Shown: positions 1 to 12,042 of the stretch, one piece after another | Layout of the letters: every line of letters starts with the position of its first letter | How positions within the stretch are numbered: position 1 is the first letter of the stretch | From: Monoraphidium neglectum | Lineage: Eukaryota; Chlorophyta; Chlorophyceae; Sphaeropleales; Selenastraceae | Assembly: GCF_000611645.1 (NCBI RefSeq) | Contig: NW_014011892.1 | Coordinates: 1 to 12,165 of the forward strand | Direction of reading: 5' to 3' | Length of the DNA stretch: 12,165 bases | The notes under the pieces: generated by a model | Seen by the model: the letters and a program-made list of their open reading frames with translations, nothing else | Database searches by the model: none | Told to the model about the DNA's origin: nothing | Position numbers and translations under genes: made by a program

Positions 1-32
<32 letters not shown>
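1..32. repeat. TG/CG dinucleotide microsatellite
   Basis: The window opens with eleven TG units (1-22), which pass into alternating CG and then an imperfect TG/GTGCATG stretch up to about position 53. The left end may be cut by the window edge. Alternating purine-pyrimidine tracts of this kind are common in GC-rich algal genomes. No function can be assigned from the sequence. Confidence 0.9.
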
Positions 33-841
33 CAAGTGTGTGCATGTATGTGCCGGAGAGGGTAGCACGTGCTCCTCAGGTGCAAGCTCCGCCGCACATG
101 GCTGCTGACCCACATGGCGTGGTGTGGCGTCGCGCGCAGCGAGTGGCTGCGTGCTCTTATGACTTGAACCGCAACGAATGATGCAGCCAAGCGTCCGCAG
201 CAGCCGGGGCGGGCTGCCCTGGCAGCCGGCCGGAGCTGAGGTGCCTGCACAACCCGGCACCTCAAAACGAGCTCCAGGCGGCGCGTACCTGCACATTTGT
301 GTTGTCTGCCTTGTGGTCCCGCTGCGCCTGTGCAACCGCGGCCTCAAAGTACTGCTCTCTGCGAGAGACAGCAGTTGTGAGTGCGGCAGCCCCATGAGCC
401 TTCAGTCCCCGCCGCTGCCGTCGCTGCTCCACGCGCTCCCCTCGGCTCCAGGGCCACCCACTTTCAGGCCCTCACCTTTCACTGTCGTCGCCGAACATAC
501 TTCTTGTGCCTTTTGCGACCTTTCCCTGCCTGGAGAGCCGCGCGTCCTATGCGCGATCAGACGATCTGCGTGCGGCTTTAGTAACGCAAGGAAAGAGCGC
601 TTTGATATCGTCAGTTCGACTTTCTTACAGCTGGGTGCGTCGCATGTGCCACCGTGTCGTGGCCCACTTACCGTATGTCAGAAGCTGCATCCATCGGTCT
701 ACACTGTTGTCGCGTCTCCGGAGTCTGCGAAGCTCAAGTACTGCGGCGCTTTATCCGTTACAAACTGTGCAAGCCATTCGTTGATCGAATATAGGCCAGG
801 CTGCAGGCATTCGTGATCTTGATCCAGCATTCGCAGCAGCC
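33..841. other. 5' flank of the coatomer zeta gene, no gene recognised
   Basis: Nothing in this stretch resembles a known protein. Open frames exist (for example a 212-codon frame at 178-816), but they have low-complexity Ser/Pro/Cys-rich composition typical of GC-rich noncoding DNA. The last 250 bases are less GC-rich and carry an AATATA stretch at about 788-793, some 50 bases before the ATG at 842. It could be a weak TATA-like element, but this is a guess. The promoter and 5' UTR of the zeta gene are expected here. Confidence 0.5.
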
Positions 842-2490
842 ATGGCGGTGGACCCCACATGCCCGAAAGTCAAAAACCTTTTGCTGCTGGACGCGGAGGG
901 CAAGCGGATAGCAGTCAAGTACTTCTCGCCCGAATGGTGGGGCCAAGAAAGGCAAAGCAATTTTGGGTGTTGAACTCGCTGGGCGCTCAACAGGGGCCCA
1001 ACCACTCCGTAGGACGACCGTAAACAACCAAGCCAACTATGAGAAGTCCGTTTGGAACAAGACGAGCCGAACAAATGCGCGGGGAGAGGGTGCGCGAGCG
1101 CGCGCTGGTGGCGTCGTGCGGCCCCGGCCCGGTGCACCTGTTGTTGCAGGGCGCCAGCAGCGATCATTTTCAATATCGTGCAAGCCGATCTGCGGCACCG
1201 CCTGGGTCGTATCAAAGCAGAATTGCTGCGGGCCCGCTGCCAACCGCCTTGTAAACAAGGGCCGCAGCACCACAAGCGCTTGGCCGCCAACGGCTCCCCT
1301 CCCCGCCCCTGCCCGCCCGCTCACGTTAACCGCACCCTCCTCGCCGCTGTGCAGCGGAGATCGTGATGTTTGACGATGTGCTGGTGGTGTACAAGTGCCT
1401 GAATGACCTGATGTTCTACGTGACCGGGGGGCAGGACGAGAACGAGCTCATCCTGTACAGCGTCCTGCAGGCTTTTTACGAGTCGGTCTCGATCCTGCTG
1501 CGGTGAGCATACGCACAGGCGCGCCGCGCCCAACGCCGACACACAGGCAGCCAGGCGGTGCGTCCAGCGGTGGCTGGCGATTCTGCAGGACCAGCAGGCG
1601 TGGTGTCAGTTGTCAGCAGCAGCCGCAGATTCGGGGGCTCTGACAGCAATTTTTGGGCTGCCGCTCCTCAGGCCCCCTCGTCACCACTGCCCGCGGCCGC
1701 TGCACTTTGGCTGGTCGCGGACTGCTGTCATGCGCCCGTCCCGCTTTGCAGGCAGCAGGTCGACAAGAAGACTGTGCTGGAGAACCTGGACCTGGTGCTG
1801 CTGGCAGTGGATGAGATCGTGGACAGGGGGTGCGCGGCGGGCAGTTTTTTTAGAAGTCTGGGGTCCGGCGCTGACTAGACGAACGCTGGCGGGGAGGGCA
1901 GGGCAGGTGGAGGTGTAGCCTTGCAGGCCGTGCCTGGCGGCAGAGGCATGGCATGGCAGGCTGCACATAGTAGCGACGTACGGGCAGCTGCGGCCAAAGG
2001 CTGGCCGCGCTCGATCCCGTGCGGCCGCCGTCATGGGCCCATAGCTGCTGCTTATCAGCGGGGTGTTGCTCACTGCGGCGCCACTGCCGCAGGTTGATAC
2101 TGGAAACAGAGCCGCAGGTGGTGGCGTCGCGCGTCAGCATGCGCGGCGCTGACGGGGACACGCCGGCTGTGGAGCAGGTGCGTGCTCACCAGCCTGGCCG
2201 TTGCGAGAAACGGGCCATGTCAGGGGACCATTCAACCCCTCCTGTCCTTGCTGCCAAGTATACAAGGCCTTGGGCGAGGGGAGCCGCGCGTGCAGGTGCA
2301 AATCACTTGCTTGTGGCGTCCTCAGCACTGAAACAGCGGCCGGCCGTGCCTCGCAAGTGTCTACACGGTGCAATGCACCATCCTCCTCGAAGCGCTGCCT
2401 ACCCTGCACCACCTCCGCCCTCACCTGCAGACATTCTCCCAGGCATTTGCCAGCGCAAGGGAGCAGATCGCGCGGTCACTGCTCAAGTGA
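842..2490 (+). CDS. COPZ: Coatomer subunit zeta (COPI coat), six exons
   Basis: Zeta-COP is the small longin-fold subunit that pairs with gamma-COP in the F-subcomplex of the COPI coat. That coat acts in Golgi-to-ER and intra-Golgi transport on the cytosolic face of the membrane. Exons are 842-936, 1013-1089, 1355-1502, 1752-1829, 2093-2177 and 2431-2490, giving 180 aa, the usual length for plant zeta-COP. All five introns (76, 265, 249, 263, 253 nt) are GT-AG and the phases match. Recognisable blocks are [20 protein letters not shown] (residues 7-26), [16 protein letters not shown] (40-55), [12 protein letters not shown] in exon 3, [17 protein letters not shown] across exons 4-5 and [19 protein letters not shown] at the C-terminus. 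Each aligns without gaps to what I recall of plant zeta-COP. ATG 842 starts directly before the conserved N-terminus. The call is firm. Expression and isoform number cannot be seen here. Confidence 0.96.
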
Positions 2491-2923
2491 GGCGGCGTGA
2501 GCGGCGCTTCCCATCAGCTTTAGCAGCGGCCGCTGCGGCAGCGTTGCCTCTGGGACGGCTGCAGGGCGGCCTTATGAGCGCCCCCAGCGGCATGCTGCGG
2601 CGCGAGTGCCCCGTTTTAAAACCGTGGTTCCAGCAGCAGCAAGGGCGGCAGCACCCCCTGTTTGCGGGGGGCCTCTCTCTTTTCTTGGTCGCAGTTCCGG
2701 ACGAGCTTGGCGCCATGCAACGGTGCATTCAGTCGCTCGTGTTGGGTAGCCATCAGCAACCATGTGGCCGCACTGACAGTTCTTGCTGCGGTGCTTCGCC
2801 TCAATGACTTATTATTATTGACCTCGCAGCCTTCGTTTGACTCTGCACATCCAGGCGGCTTTTGCTGGGCTAGCTGACTGTTATTGCACCAGGCGTGGTA
2901 ATGTTCCCGTGAGGGACGCTGTG

Positions 2924-2928
2924 TTACA
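2924..2928 (-). terminator. Candidate TGTAA poly(A) signal for the PHR2-like transcript
   Basis: On the minus strand this is the first TGTAA after the PHR2-like stop codon, about 247 nt downstream, a normal 3' UTR length for a green alga. It lies beyond the candidate COPZ signal when read from the opposite side, so the two transcripts would overlap at their 3' ends. The evidence is the motif and its position only. Confidence 0.4.
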
Positions 2929-3025
2929 GACTCCTGATTTCGTGATGCAGGGCGTCGCAGAGCAGGCTGGGCAAGCGCCAAAGCAACAACACAGCTGTGG
3001 GTGGCAGGGCCGTCAAGCAGCAACA

Positions 3026-3030
3026 TGTAA
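3026..3030 (+). terminator. Candidate TGTAA poly(A) signal for the COPZ transcript
   Basis: TGTAA is the established chlorophyte polyadenylation element, usually about 10-20 nt before the cleavage site. By eye this is the first TGTAA on the + strand after the zeta-COP stop codon, about 535 nt downstream. Five bases occur often by chance, so the assignment is tentative. Confidence 0.35.
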
Positions 3031-3174
3031 TCAACGCAGTGTATGTATTCTTGTACAGGAATTGTTGCATCGCTGGCCCATGGTGCGTGCGCAACGCCAA
3101 GCCGACCTGTTGATGAAGGGGTATCAAGCAGTTGTCGCCATGTGGCCAGGAAACGGCACTTGGATCCGACAGAC

Positions 3175-5518
3175 TCATGCTGCTGCCAGGGCAAACCTGA
3201 AAAAGTCCCGCCACAACAACTCAAACATCAGCCATGACGCGCCTGTGGAGAAAGCGAATATGGACGACAGCGGCATGCTTCGTCAGCTCAAGGCGGCATC
3301 CGCAAGCAGCAAGGATCATGCCGCACGCAGGGCAGGTTGGTGGGCAGTGCCAGCTGAACTTTCAGCGCTGCCCGTTTCCCTGGTCCCCATGCCAGCGCCC
3401 AGCCGGCCCCGTCAGCAAACATGCGGGTCTCACCGCAATCGCCCTCCTGCGCATGCTTCCGGCGCCGCTCGGGCCCGGGTCTGGCGCCATTGTGCTGGCT
3501 GCGCTCGTGGTTGGCAAACGCATGGTACAGGGTTCGTGGCGAGACGCAGCCGACCGCCAGCCAGGGCCAGGCCTTGGTCACAAAGGCCTGCGTCAGCGGC
3601 TCGTGTGCGGCCGGGCCGCGGCCGTGCCCGGTGTCAAACCCCTGCGGAACCGGGAGGAATAGCCGTGGAGTGTGGTGCAGTGTGGAACAGCAGAGTCCGA
3701 CAGCGCAAGGGGACACGGCTCTTGCCAGGGCGTCTCTGTAGTGGGTGCGTCGCCGATCCTGCCAGGTGCACAGATATGACCAGGGCGCAGCCCTCGAGGC
3801 CCCCCAACAACAGCACCGCCGCCCCCCTGCCCGGGCGAAGACAGCTCGCGCAAATCCCAAGGTTGCAGCACATTCGTGTGTGCGCCCACACTTTGTCCAA
3901 CCCCAGTGCACGACAGCGCCCCGACCAGCAGCAACCCACCCGCATACGCTCCAGCACACGCTGTTCGCTGCTGCTGAGGCCAGCACCCATGGCCGGTGCT
4001 GCCCCCGCCGCTGCGACGAGACCTTCGCCAATAAAGCCCAACTGCTGCAGGGTAGGCAGCTCGCCAGGGGTGATGCCACTGCAAAGCAGGGTGAACGATG
4101 AGTGAGCGAAGGGCACATCGTGCTTTTTTTGTAAAGCGAGCCGCCGCATCACTGCACACAATGGTGGGGCACCCCAAACCGAACATCCGACCTGCAGGAT
4201 TCAACACCATCTCCCAACCCACCCTCCCTGTAGCAGCAGCAGGCCCCTGAATGGGCCAAAAGCCACGCACCAGCCCGCCGGGAAGCCCTTGAAAAACTGC
4301 GGCGCTTCCAGGGGCGCCCGCACCGCCACCAAACGCGCGGCCTTTCTGCCGCCGCGCCCGTCTCTGCCACCGCCGCCCACGCGCTCCCTAAACTCAGCAA
4401 AGCTCGGGGTGGCGCCGGCCCTGAACAGGGCGCCCAGCTTGAAGGGGAAGTCCTCTGGGTGCAGCAGTGTGCCGCCCCACAGCACCTCCAGCGCCGCACC
4501 GCGACGCTGCAGCGCTGCCGCCACAGCTGCCTCTGCGCGCCGCTCGGCGTCGGTCGCCTCGCCGTGGCAGTAGACATGGGCCGCGCCCACCGATGCGGCC
4601 AGCTGCGGGGCCGCAAGAGTGGCGGGAAATGGGTGGAATGGAGTCACGCGCTTGCATGTACGGGTACAGTGATTCTTAGAACCCACCAAAACAACCCAGG
4701 TGGCATGCCGGAGCGCCCCTGTCCGTACACACCTCGAGGCGCCAACCCCGCCGAGCTTTGGCCCCCCACCTGCGGCAGTACCTCCTCTGGCAGTCCCACG
4801 CGCACGATCAGGTCGCTCCCGCGGGCCCGCAGCGCCATACGCAGGTCGCGCAGCGCCCCGCACACAAACGCCGCGCGCGCGGGGCCGGACCGCTCACAGC
4901 CGGCGGTGCCCTGCGCAGGTGGCGCAAGAAGGATGCTTGCGCGGCAGCCGGTGGCGTCGAGACTGACGCGCTGCGTGGCGCAGCCGCGGCAGGCGCGGGC
5001 GGCCGCCGTCACCAGCACCGCTCGCTGCACAAAACAATGAAGACAATGCGCGCCACAGCACGATGCCCGCATCGCCCCACACCGCGAGCAGCTGCCCCGA
5101 AAGGTCTACCCTGTGCGCAGCCCTTGCCCGGGGCGCTTTGCTCGGCCTGCTCCTTCCCATAGCCCAGCCGGCACCCCCCCGTCAAGACCCCGACCCCATC
5201 CCCAACATGAATAGCCCTGCTGGCTCCACGCCTTTCACAGCTGCCCACCTGCCCGTGCTCTCGCGGGTCGAAGCAAAACACAGGCACCACCGCCGTCGCC
5301 GCCGCGTTTGCGGCCGACAGCGCTGCATGGTCCTCCAGCCGCAGGTCGTTGCGGAACCACACCAGCGCGGGGCCGCACGCCGGCGCAGAGGCGCCCCTGC
5401 CGGCAGCCCCGCCGTCTGCCGTGGGGCTGGCGGCGCGGGGCGGCTGGCCGAGCCGAGGAGCAGGGTAGGGGTTCGAAGGCCGACCGAGAGGCGGGTGAAT
5501 GCGTGGCGGAAACAACAT
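3175..5518 (-). CDS. PHR2: PHR2-like short photolyase/cryptochrome-family protein, six exons
   Basis: Exons on the minus strand are 5518-5249, 4910-4770, 4602-4271, 4078-3940, 3641-3434 and 3242-3175. They give 385 aa, with consistent phases and GT-AG introns of 338, 167, 192, 298 and 191 nt. The photolyase antenna domain starts at ALVWFRNDLRLEDHAAL (residues 51-67) and continues through PVFCFDPREHG (79-89), GSDLIVRVGLPEEVLP (exon 2) and ALEVLWGGTLLHPEDFPF (exon 3). The FAD domain begins at PWLAVGCVSPRTLYHAF (320-336), then GASWLMFELLWRDFFRF (364-380) and a stop five residues later. The Trp-triad and main FAD-binding helices of working photolyases are therefore absent. This early end, and the order of blocks, match plant PHR2 (Arabidopsis At2g47590 type), whose function is unknown. 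It is not the class II CPD photolyase called PHR2 in Chlamydomonas. The Ser usually found before PWL is Trp (residue 319). The ATG at 5518 is a conservative start. The frame stays open upstream to an ATG at 6226, which would add 236 residues. A transit peptide is possible but not evident. Confidence 0.88.
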
Positions 5519-6771
5519 GAAGATGCACACCGCTGCTGTCAGGGGAGGCAATACGGCATTTGCACCACTCTCGCATGACAGCAGTCCTCCCGACCACCCC
5601 CGCCGGACCAGCAGCTTAAGGCTTGCTTCATTACCTACCAGGCGGGGGAAGACGCGCACATCCGACACGCCGCTGCGATCGCCAACCGCCGCGCCGCGAC
5701 CGTCGCTGCCTCCCACTAACCGGGCTGCACCCAGGCGCACAAGTCGAAAGAGCAGCAGACCTGCGCCAGAGATGGTTCCCCACCCGTGGCGGCTGCTGGT
5801 GCTGGTTGCGCCTGCGCTGAACTCCCGCTGCTGGTCGGCTTGCCGCAGCAGCGGCTGCTGCTTCTGCTCATCTTGCTGCTGCTGGACGGCCGCAACGCAT
5901 GCTGCGTCCAAGTATGGCGGTCTGGTGGAGACCACCACTGCATTTGAAATTTGGGCGGGCCGTGCGTGATGGAGCTGTGCGTCATGCTGTGGCAATTTTG
6001 CCGTTCTCCACGCACTCTCAACACCCCAGAAGCCTGCGGGGCATGCAACCTGTGGTGCCCCTGCGCGCGTGCATACGCTTGCCTCCTCAATGTGTACCTG
6101 GTCGGCTGGCAGTTGGCTGGACCCCTCGAGCAATGCCCGGCCCGGCCCGCCCCATCGCCAGGGTGGTGCTTGCGAGCGGCACCCGCCGCTGGTGTCGCTG
6201 GTGCCGCTGCTGATGGTGTGGGGCATCTTCCACACCTGCAGGAAATGAAACCGCTTTGTTGCAGGGCGCACACTTCCAAAGATGCGGCACGAGCGCCGCC
6301 CACCGCGGCGGCTGTCAGCGAAGGAAGCAGTGCATCAATGTGCACCCCGCGAGGAAACGTGCATCACGGCATCGATGATGTGCTATCCTGGCGCAGTGGT
6401 TACATCATGTACCGCTTACCAGCTTCAGCGTCCATTATTGACCTGCTTGCTGATGACAGCTACGGTATGATGTAGACCTGCACAGATCTATGCCTTGGCT
6501 TCTGCTGAGGCCTTGATAGCTGCGTAGGCTGTATCTTCGCTGACTAACATAAGGGAGAACACACATTCACTGTACGAGCTGAGAGCGCGATTCACAGCGG
6601 CCAAATTCGGGGCTGAGAAGCTGCCGAGCTCGATTGCTCAAAGCAGGCTCAAAGTCTCGAATCTTGCCGCAAGCTCCACCAGTGTTTTGTACACGTGATT
6701 TGATCCTCAACATCTACCAACGATTGTTCGACCAACCATCCAGCGGCGTGCTCACTGCAGCCGGCGCCATC
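5519..6771. other. Divergent upstream region between the PHR2-like gene and the WW-DEAD helicase gene
   Basis: About 1.25 kb separate the two divergent starts and must hold both promoters and 5' UTRs, unless the PHR2-like gene starts further upstream. No conserved protein is visible in any frame. The part nearest the helicase (about 6340-6720) is clearly less GC-rich than the rest. Near the PHR2-like gene the DNA is rich in CAG/CTG and CGG runs. I see no convincing TATA box, RNA gene or transposon here. Confidence 0.5.
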
Positions 6772-10017
<3,246 letters not shown>

Positions 10018-11191
10018 TTGCAGCGTCCCACGCCACGCCCGGGCTGGCGGCTGCTGTGCTAGCGGCTGCTGTGCGCTTGAGCTCGAGCACGCGCCCAAGC
10101 GCACAGCATCGCGGGCGCTGCATTTGAGTGCTCGCTGGCGGCTGTTGATTACTGCTCTGCGTCGCGAGTGTTTCTCTCATATGCCTGCTCTTCTTCTAGA
10201 CCGTTGTTTTGTGCCCGGGAGTGTTTGTGGGAGGAGAAAAGCCAGTGTCGGTCAAATGCCGATGCACGGTCGCAGCATTCGTGGCGGCGCCCTGTCCCTC
10301 CAGGCTGCAGGTGGGCGCTCGGCGCTCGCTGGCGCCGCGGCGCGCCGCTTACACACCGCCATGCGTGCGCGCCCAAGGCGGCACACGTGCTGGCATTGGC
10401 GGTTGCAGCCGTGTAGCTGCTACAGCAGCTCGCGCTGCCCGTGTATCACGGAGAAGCGTGGCAGCTGCTGCCGCGCCGTCACCCTGTGCCCCTCACAGAT
10501 CCTGTGAAGGCGTCACATCTGCAGGTGGGGCGTGTGGCTGTGGTGCAATCCATGCCCTCATGCCATGCCTCAGTGTGACAGGGGATGTCTCTGCTGCCTC
10601 GTGCACCCAACAGCACAACATGTGCGCTAGCTGGGGTGGGCTGAAACTGCCCTTCTATGCAGAGTCCCATATTCAACACGGTTGTTGGCTACCTCGGCCC
10701 AAGCCGCGGCTGCCGCAGGTCTTCATCGGAGGCGGCTGGCCGGCGAGGTGGCTTGCCGCCACGCCGCATTGGCAGGCGTCAGGCATGCTGAACATGGCTG
10801 CGCCCTCCTGCGGGGGATGCAGCTGGATGCAGCTGCTGGCGTCCACCAGCCAGCCTGTCAGTGCTGCAGGCCCCTCCCCCAAGTGTTTGCCCTGGTGCCT
10901 GGTGTTTTGTGACTCAGCTTGCGAGTACGGGGCTACTAAGCTCCGTCAACCCAGGTGCGTCATCACGCCTGGCGGCCTGCAGGCAGCCGGCCTGTTGGCT
11001 TCCTTGGTCTTGACCCGCTGCTCGTCGAGTAGAATCCCCCTGCTGGGCTTTGCCATGGCCTCAGGTTATGTCCATGAGTCTTCATACAAGCTTGTGCAAG
11101 CCACTATGACATGTAACATGCCCATGGACTGAGAAAAGCTAAGGGCGAGTTGATGGAAATGGTGTGGTGTCACTGCTGCCCAGTTTGGGCG
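10018..11191. other. Region after the helicase gene, no gene recognised
   Basis: The helicase 3' UTR must begin here, but the first TGTAA on the + strand is at 11112-11116, about 1.1 kb past the stop. A 307-codon open frame (10209-11132, +) and several shorter ones cross the region. They are Ala/Arg/Cys-rich and I recognise no domain. Short codon-like stretches such as the one at 10429-10512 suggest, weakly, a decayed or unannotated exon. A minus-strand TGTAA occurs at 10353-10349. I cannot support a gene call. Confidence 0.4.
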
Positions 11192-11237
11192 GGCTTCAGA
11201 AGCGGGCGACCGCGGGATCTTGTAACAACCCTAATCC
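11192..11237 (+). mobile_element. LINE 3'-end fragment, copy 1
   Basis: These 46 bases match 11991-12036 at 43 positions by hand alignment. The second copy lies just behind a reverse transcriptase C-terminal zinc-finger frame, which identifies the shared segment as a non-LTR retrotransposon 3' UTR. Both copies carry TGTAA and end in CCTAATCC, a short repeat tail in place of poly(A). No RT-like coding sequence precedes copy 1, so it looks like a severely 5'-truncated insertion. No clear target-site duplication is visible. Confidence 0.7.
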
Positions 11238-11690
11238 ATCCATGTTGCTGCAACAGAAACAAACTTCAATGCGGCAGTTGGTGAGAGGGGTGAACAGCGC
11301 ACACGCCTAGTTCTGCGATACTGTAAAACGCATAAGTGCGTGTGTTCCAGCTACAGGGCCAGCAGTCGGGCACAGAGGGTTTGTCTTTCGTGGACGCCTC
11401 ATGTGCGTGAGGGGCAGGCAAAAACAAATTCTAGGCACGGCTGCAGCTGCAGGGTTTCTTGCTGGATAGTCGGTTGCTAAGTAGGCAAAGGTCAGCAGCT
11501 TGCGTGCAACCTGGCGACGCAATACAGGTGCTCGGCACCTCGCTACCCCCGTGTAACCGACTGTCTAAAAAAAAAAAACAATGCAATGCAGCGGGAAGAC
11601 CATGGCAGCGGCAGGCAGACCGTTCACCAGCACAAAGCCATCTGCCACGCGCGCTCTATCAACCTTCAAACGTCGATGCTGACAGCCTGA
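11238..11690. other. Gene-free segment between the two LINE 3' ends
   Basis: This region separates the two LINE fragments. Apart from the TGTAA-plus-A12 feature at 11552-11578 I see no gene, RNA or repeat in it. The zinc-finger frame of the second LINE copy is open back to 11459, but its residues before about 11700 (including a Lys run encoded by the A tract) do not look like reverse transcriptase. Confidence 0.5.
11552..11578 (+). other. TGTAA followed by A12: likely retroposed mRNA 3' end
   Basis: TGTAA at 11552-11556 is followed ten bases later by twelve consecutive A residues (11567-11578). This is the spacing expected between the chlorophyte poly(A) signal and the cleavage site. In genomic DNA it suggests reverse transcription and insertion of a polyadenylated RNA, either a processed pseudogene tail or a LINE copy. 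The sequence just upstream is not recognisable as a parent gene. CAATGC occurs directly after the A tract (11579) and also at about 11267, a possible but very short target duplication. Confidence 0.45.
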
Positions 11691-11699
11691 GTCCAACTC

Positions 11700-12042
11700 C
11701 CAACTTATGTAGGGTGGGAGGGGGCCCGAGCTTGTGTACGTTCACAGCTGAAACGGCTGAACATGCTCTGCTCGACTGCCCTGCCTACGCGGACCTGCGG
11801 GCCGCGCCGCGCTTTGCATCCTTGTTTGCGGACCTGCCTGCACATGCCCGCATGCGCGCGCTTGTGCGCAGTGCCGACGAGCGTACACTCGGGGCCTTTG
11901 TGCACGACTGCTTTGAACGGCGAACAGTGGCCCCTTGAATTTCTGTCACACAATGCTGATGCTACCAAGTCATATCTCGTGAGCCTGGATGGCTCCAGGA
12001 GCGGGCGACCGCGGGATCTTGTAACAATCCTAATCCTAATGC
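11700..12042 (+). mobile_element. Non-LTR retrotransposon (LINE) fragment: reverse transcriptase C-terminal zinc finger plus 3' UTR, copy 2
   Basis: The frame ending at the TGA at 11936-11938 encodes a C-x8-C-x8-H-x4-C motif: Cys codons at 11708, 11735 and 11777 and His at 11762, in the context ETAEHALLDCPAYADLR. This is the typical C-terminal motif of LINE reverse transcriptase ORFs (zf-RVT type). It is followed by a stretch ending FVHDCFERR, also seen at such C-termini. About 50 bases after the stop the 46-bp element shared with 11192-11237 begins, and the sequence ends in TAATCC repeats. The polymerase and endonuclease domains are missing, so this is a 5'-truncated, non-autonomous remnant. 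Its left boundary is uncertain. It may belong to the Zepp-like LINEs described in Chlorella, but that is inference. Confidence 0.75.

Larger units (their letters stand above)
2491..3174. other. Tail-to-tail intergenic region (3' UTRs of COPZ and the PHR2-like gene)
   Basis: This segment lies between the stop codons of two convergent genes. Several open frames cross it, but none has recognisable protein content. It contains one TGTAA on each strand (3026-3030 on +, 2928-2924 on -) and an AT-rich patch, TTATTATTATT, near 2809. It is best read as 3' UTR and intergenic DNA. Confidence 0.6.

Noticed and set aside
178..816. 212-codon open frame upstream of COPZ
   Set aside because: Low-complexity Ser/Pro/Cys-rich translation with no recognisable domain. 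Long chance frames are expected in GC-rich DNA, and this is the promoter side of a well-supported gene.
2837..4105. 422-codon + strand open frame opposite the PHR2-like gene
   Set aside because: It overlaps four well-matched elements of the minus-strand gene (exons 4-6 and their splice sites) and shows no protein-family signature.
5470..5481. GGTTCGAAGGCC resembling a tRNA B box
   Set aside because: No matching A box, acceptor stem or anticodon arm lies at the right spacing, and the site falls inside the first coding exon of the PHR2-like gene.
3175..5518. Calling the photolyase-like gene cryptochrome DASH or a functional CPD photolyase
   Set aside because: The antenna domain resembles CRY-DASH, but the protein ends right after WRDFFRF and lacks the FAD and Trp-triad region. 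PHR2-type is the better match.
5716..6345. 209-codon minus-strand open frame in the divergent region
   Set aside because: No conserved domain; it competes with another open frame in register with the photolyase exon. It is not supported as a separate gene.
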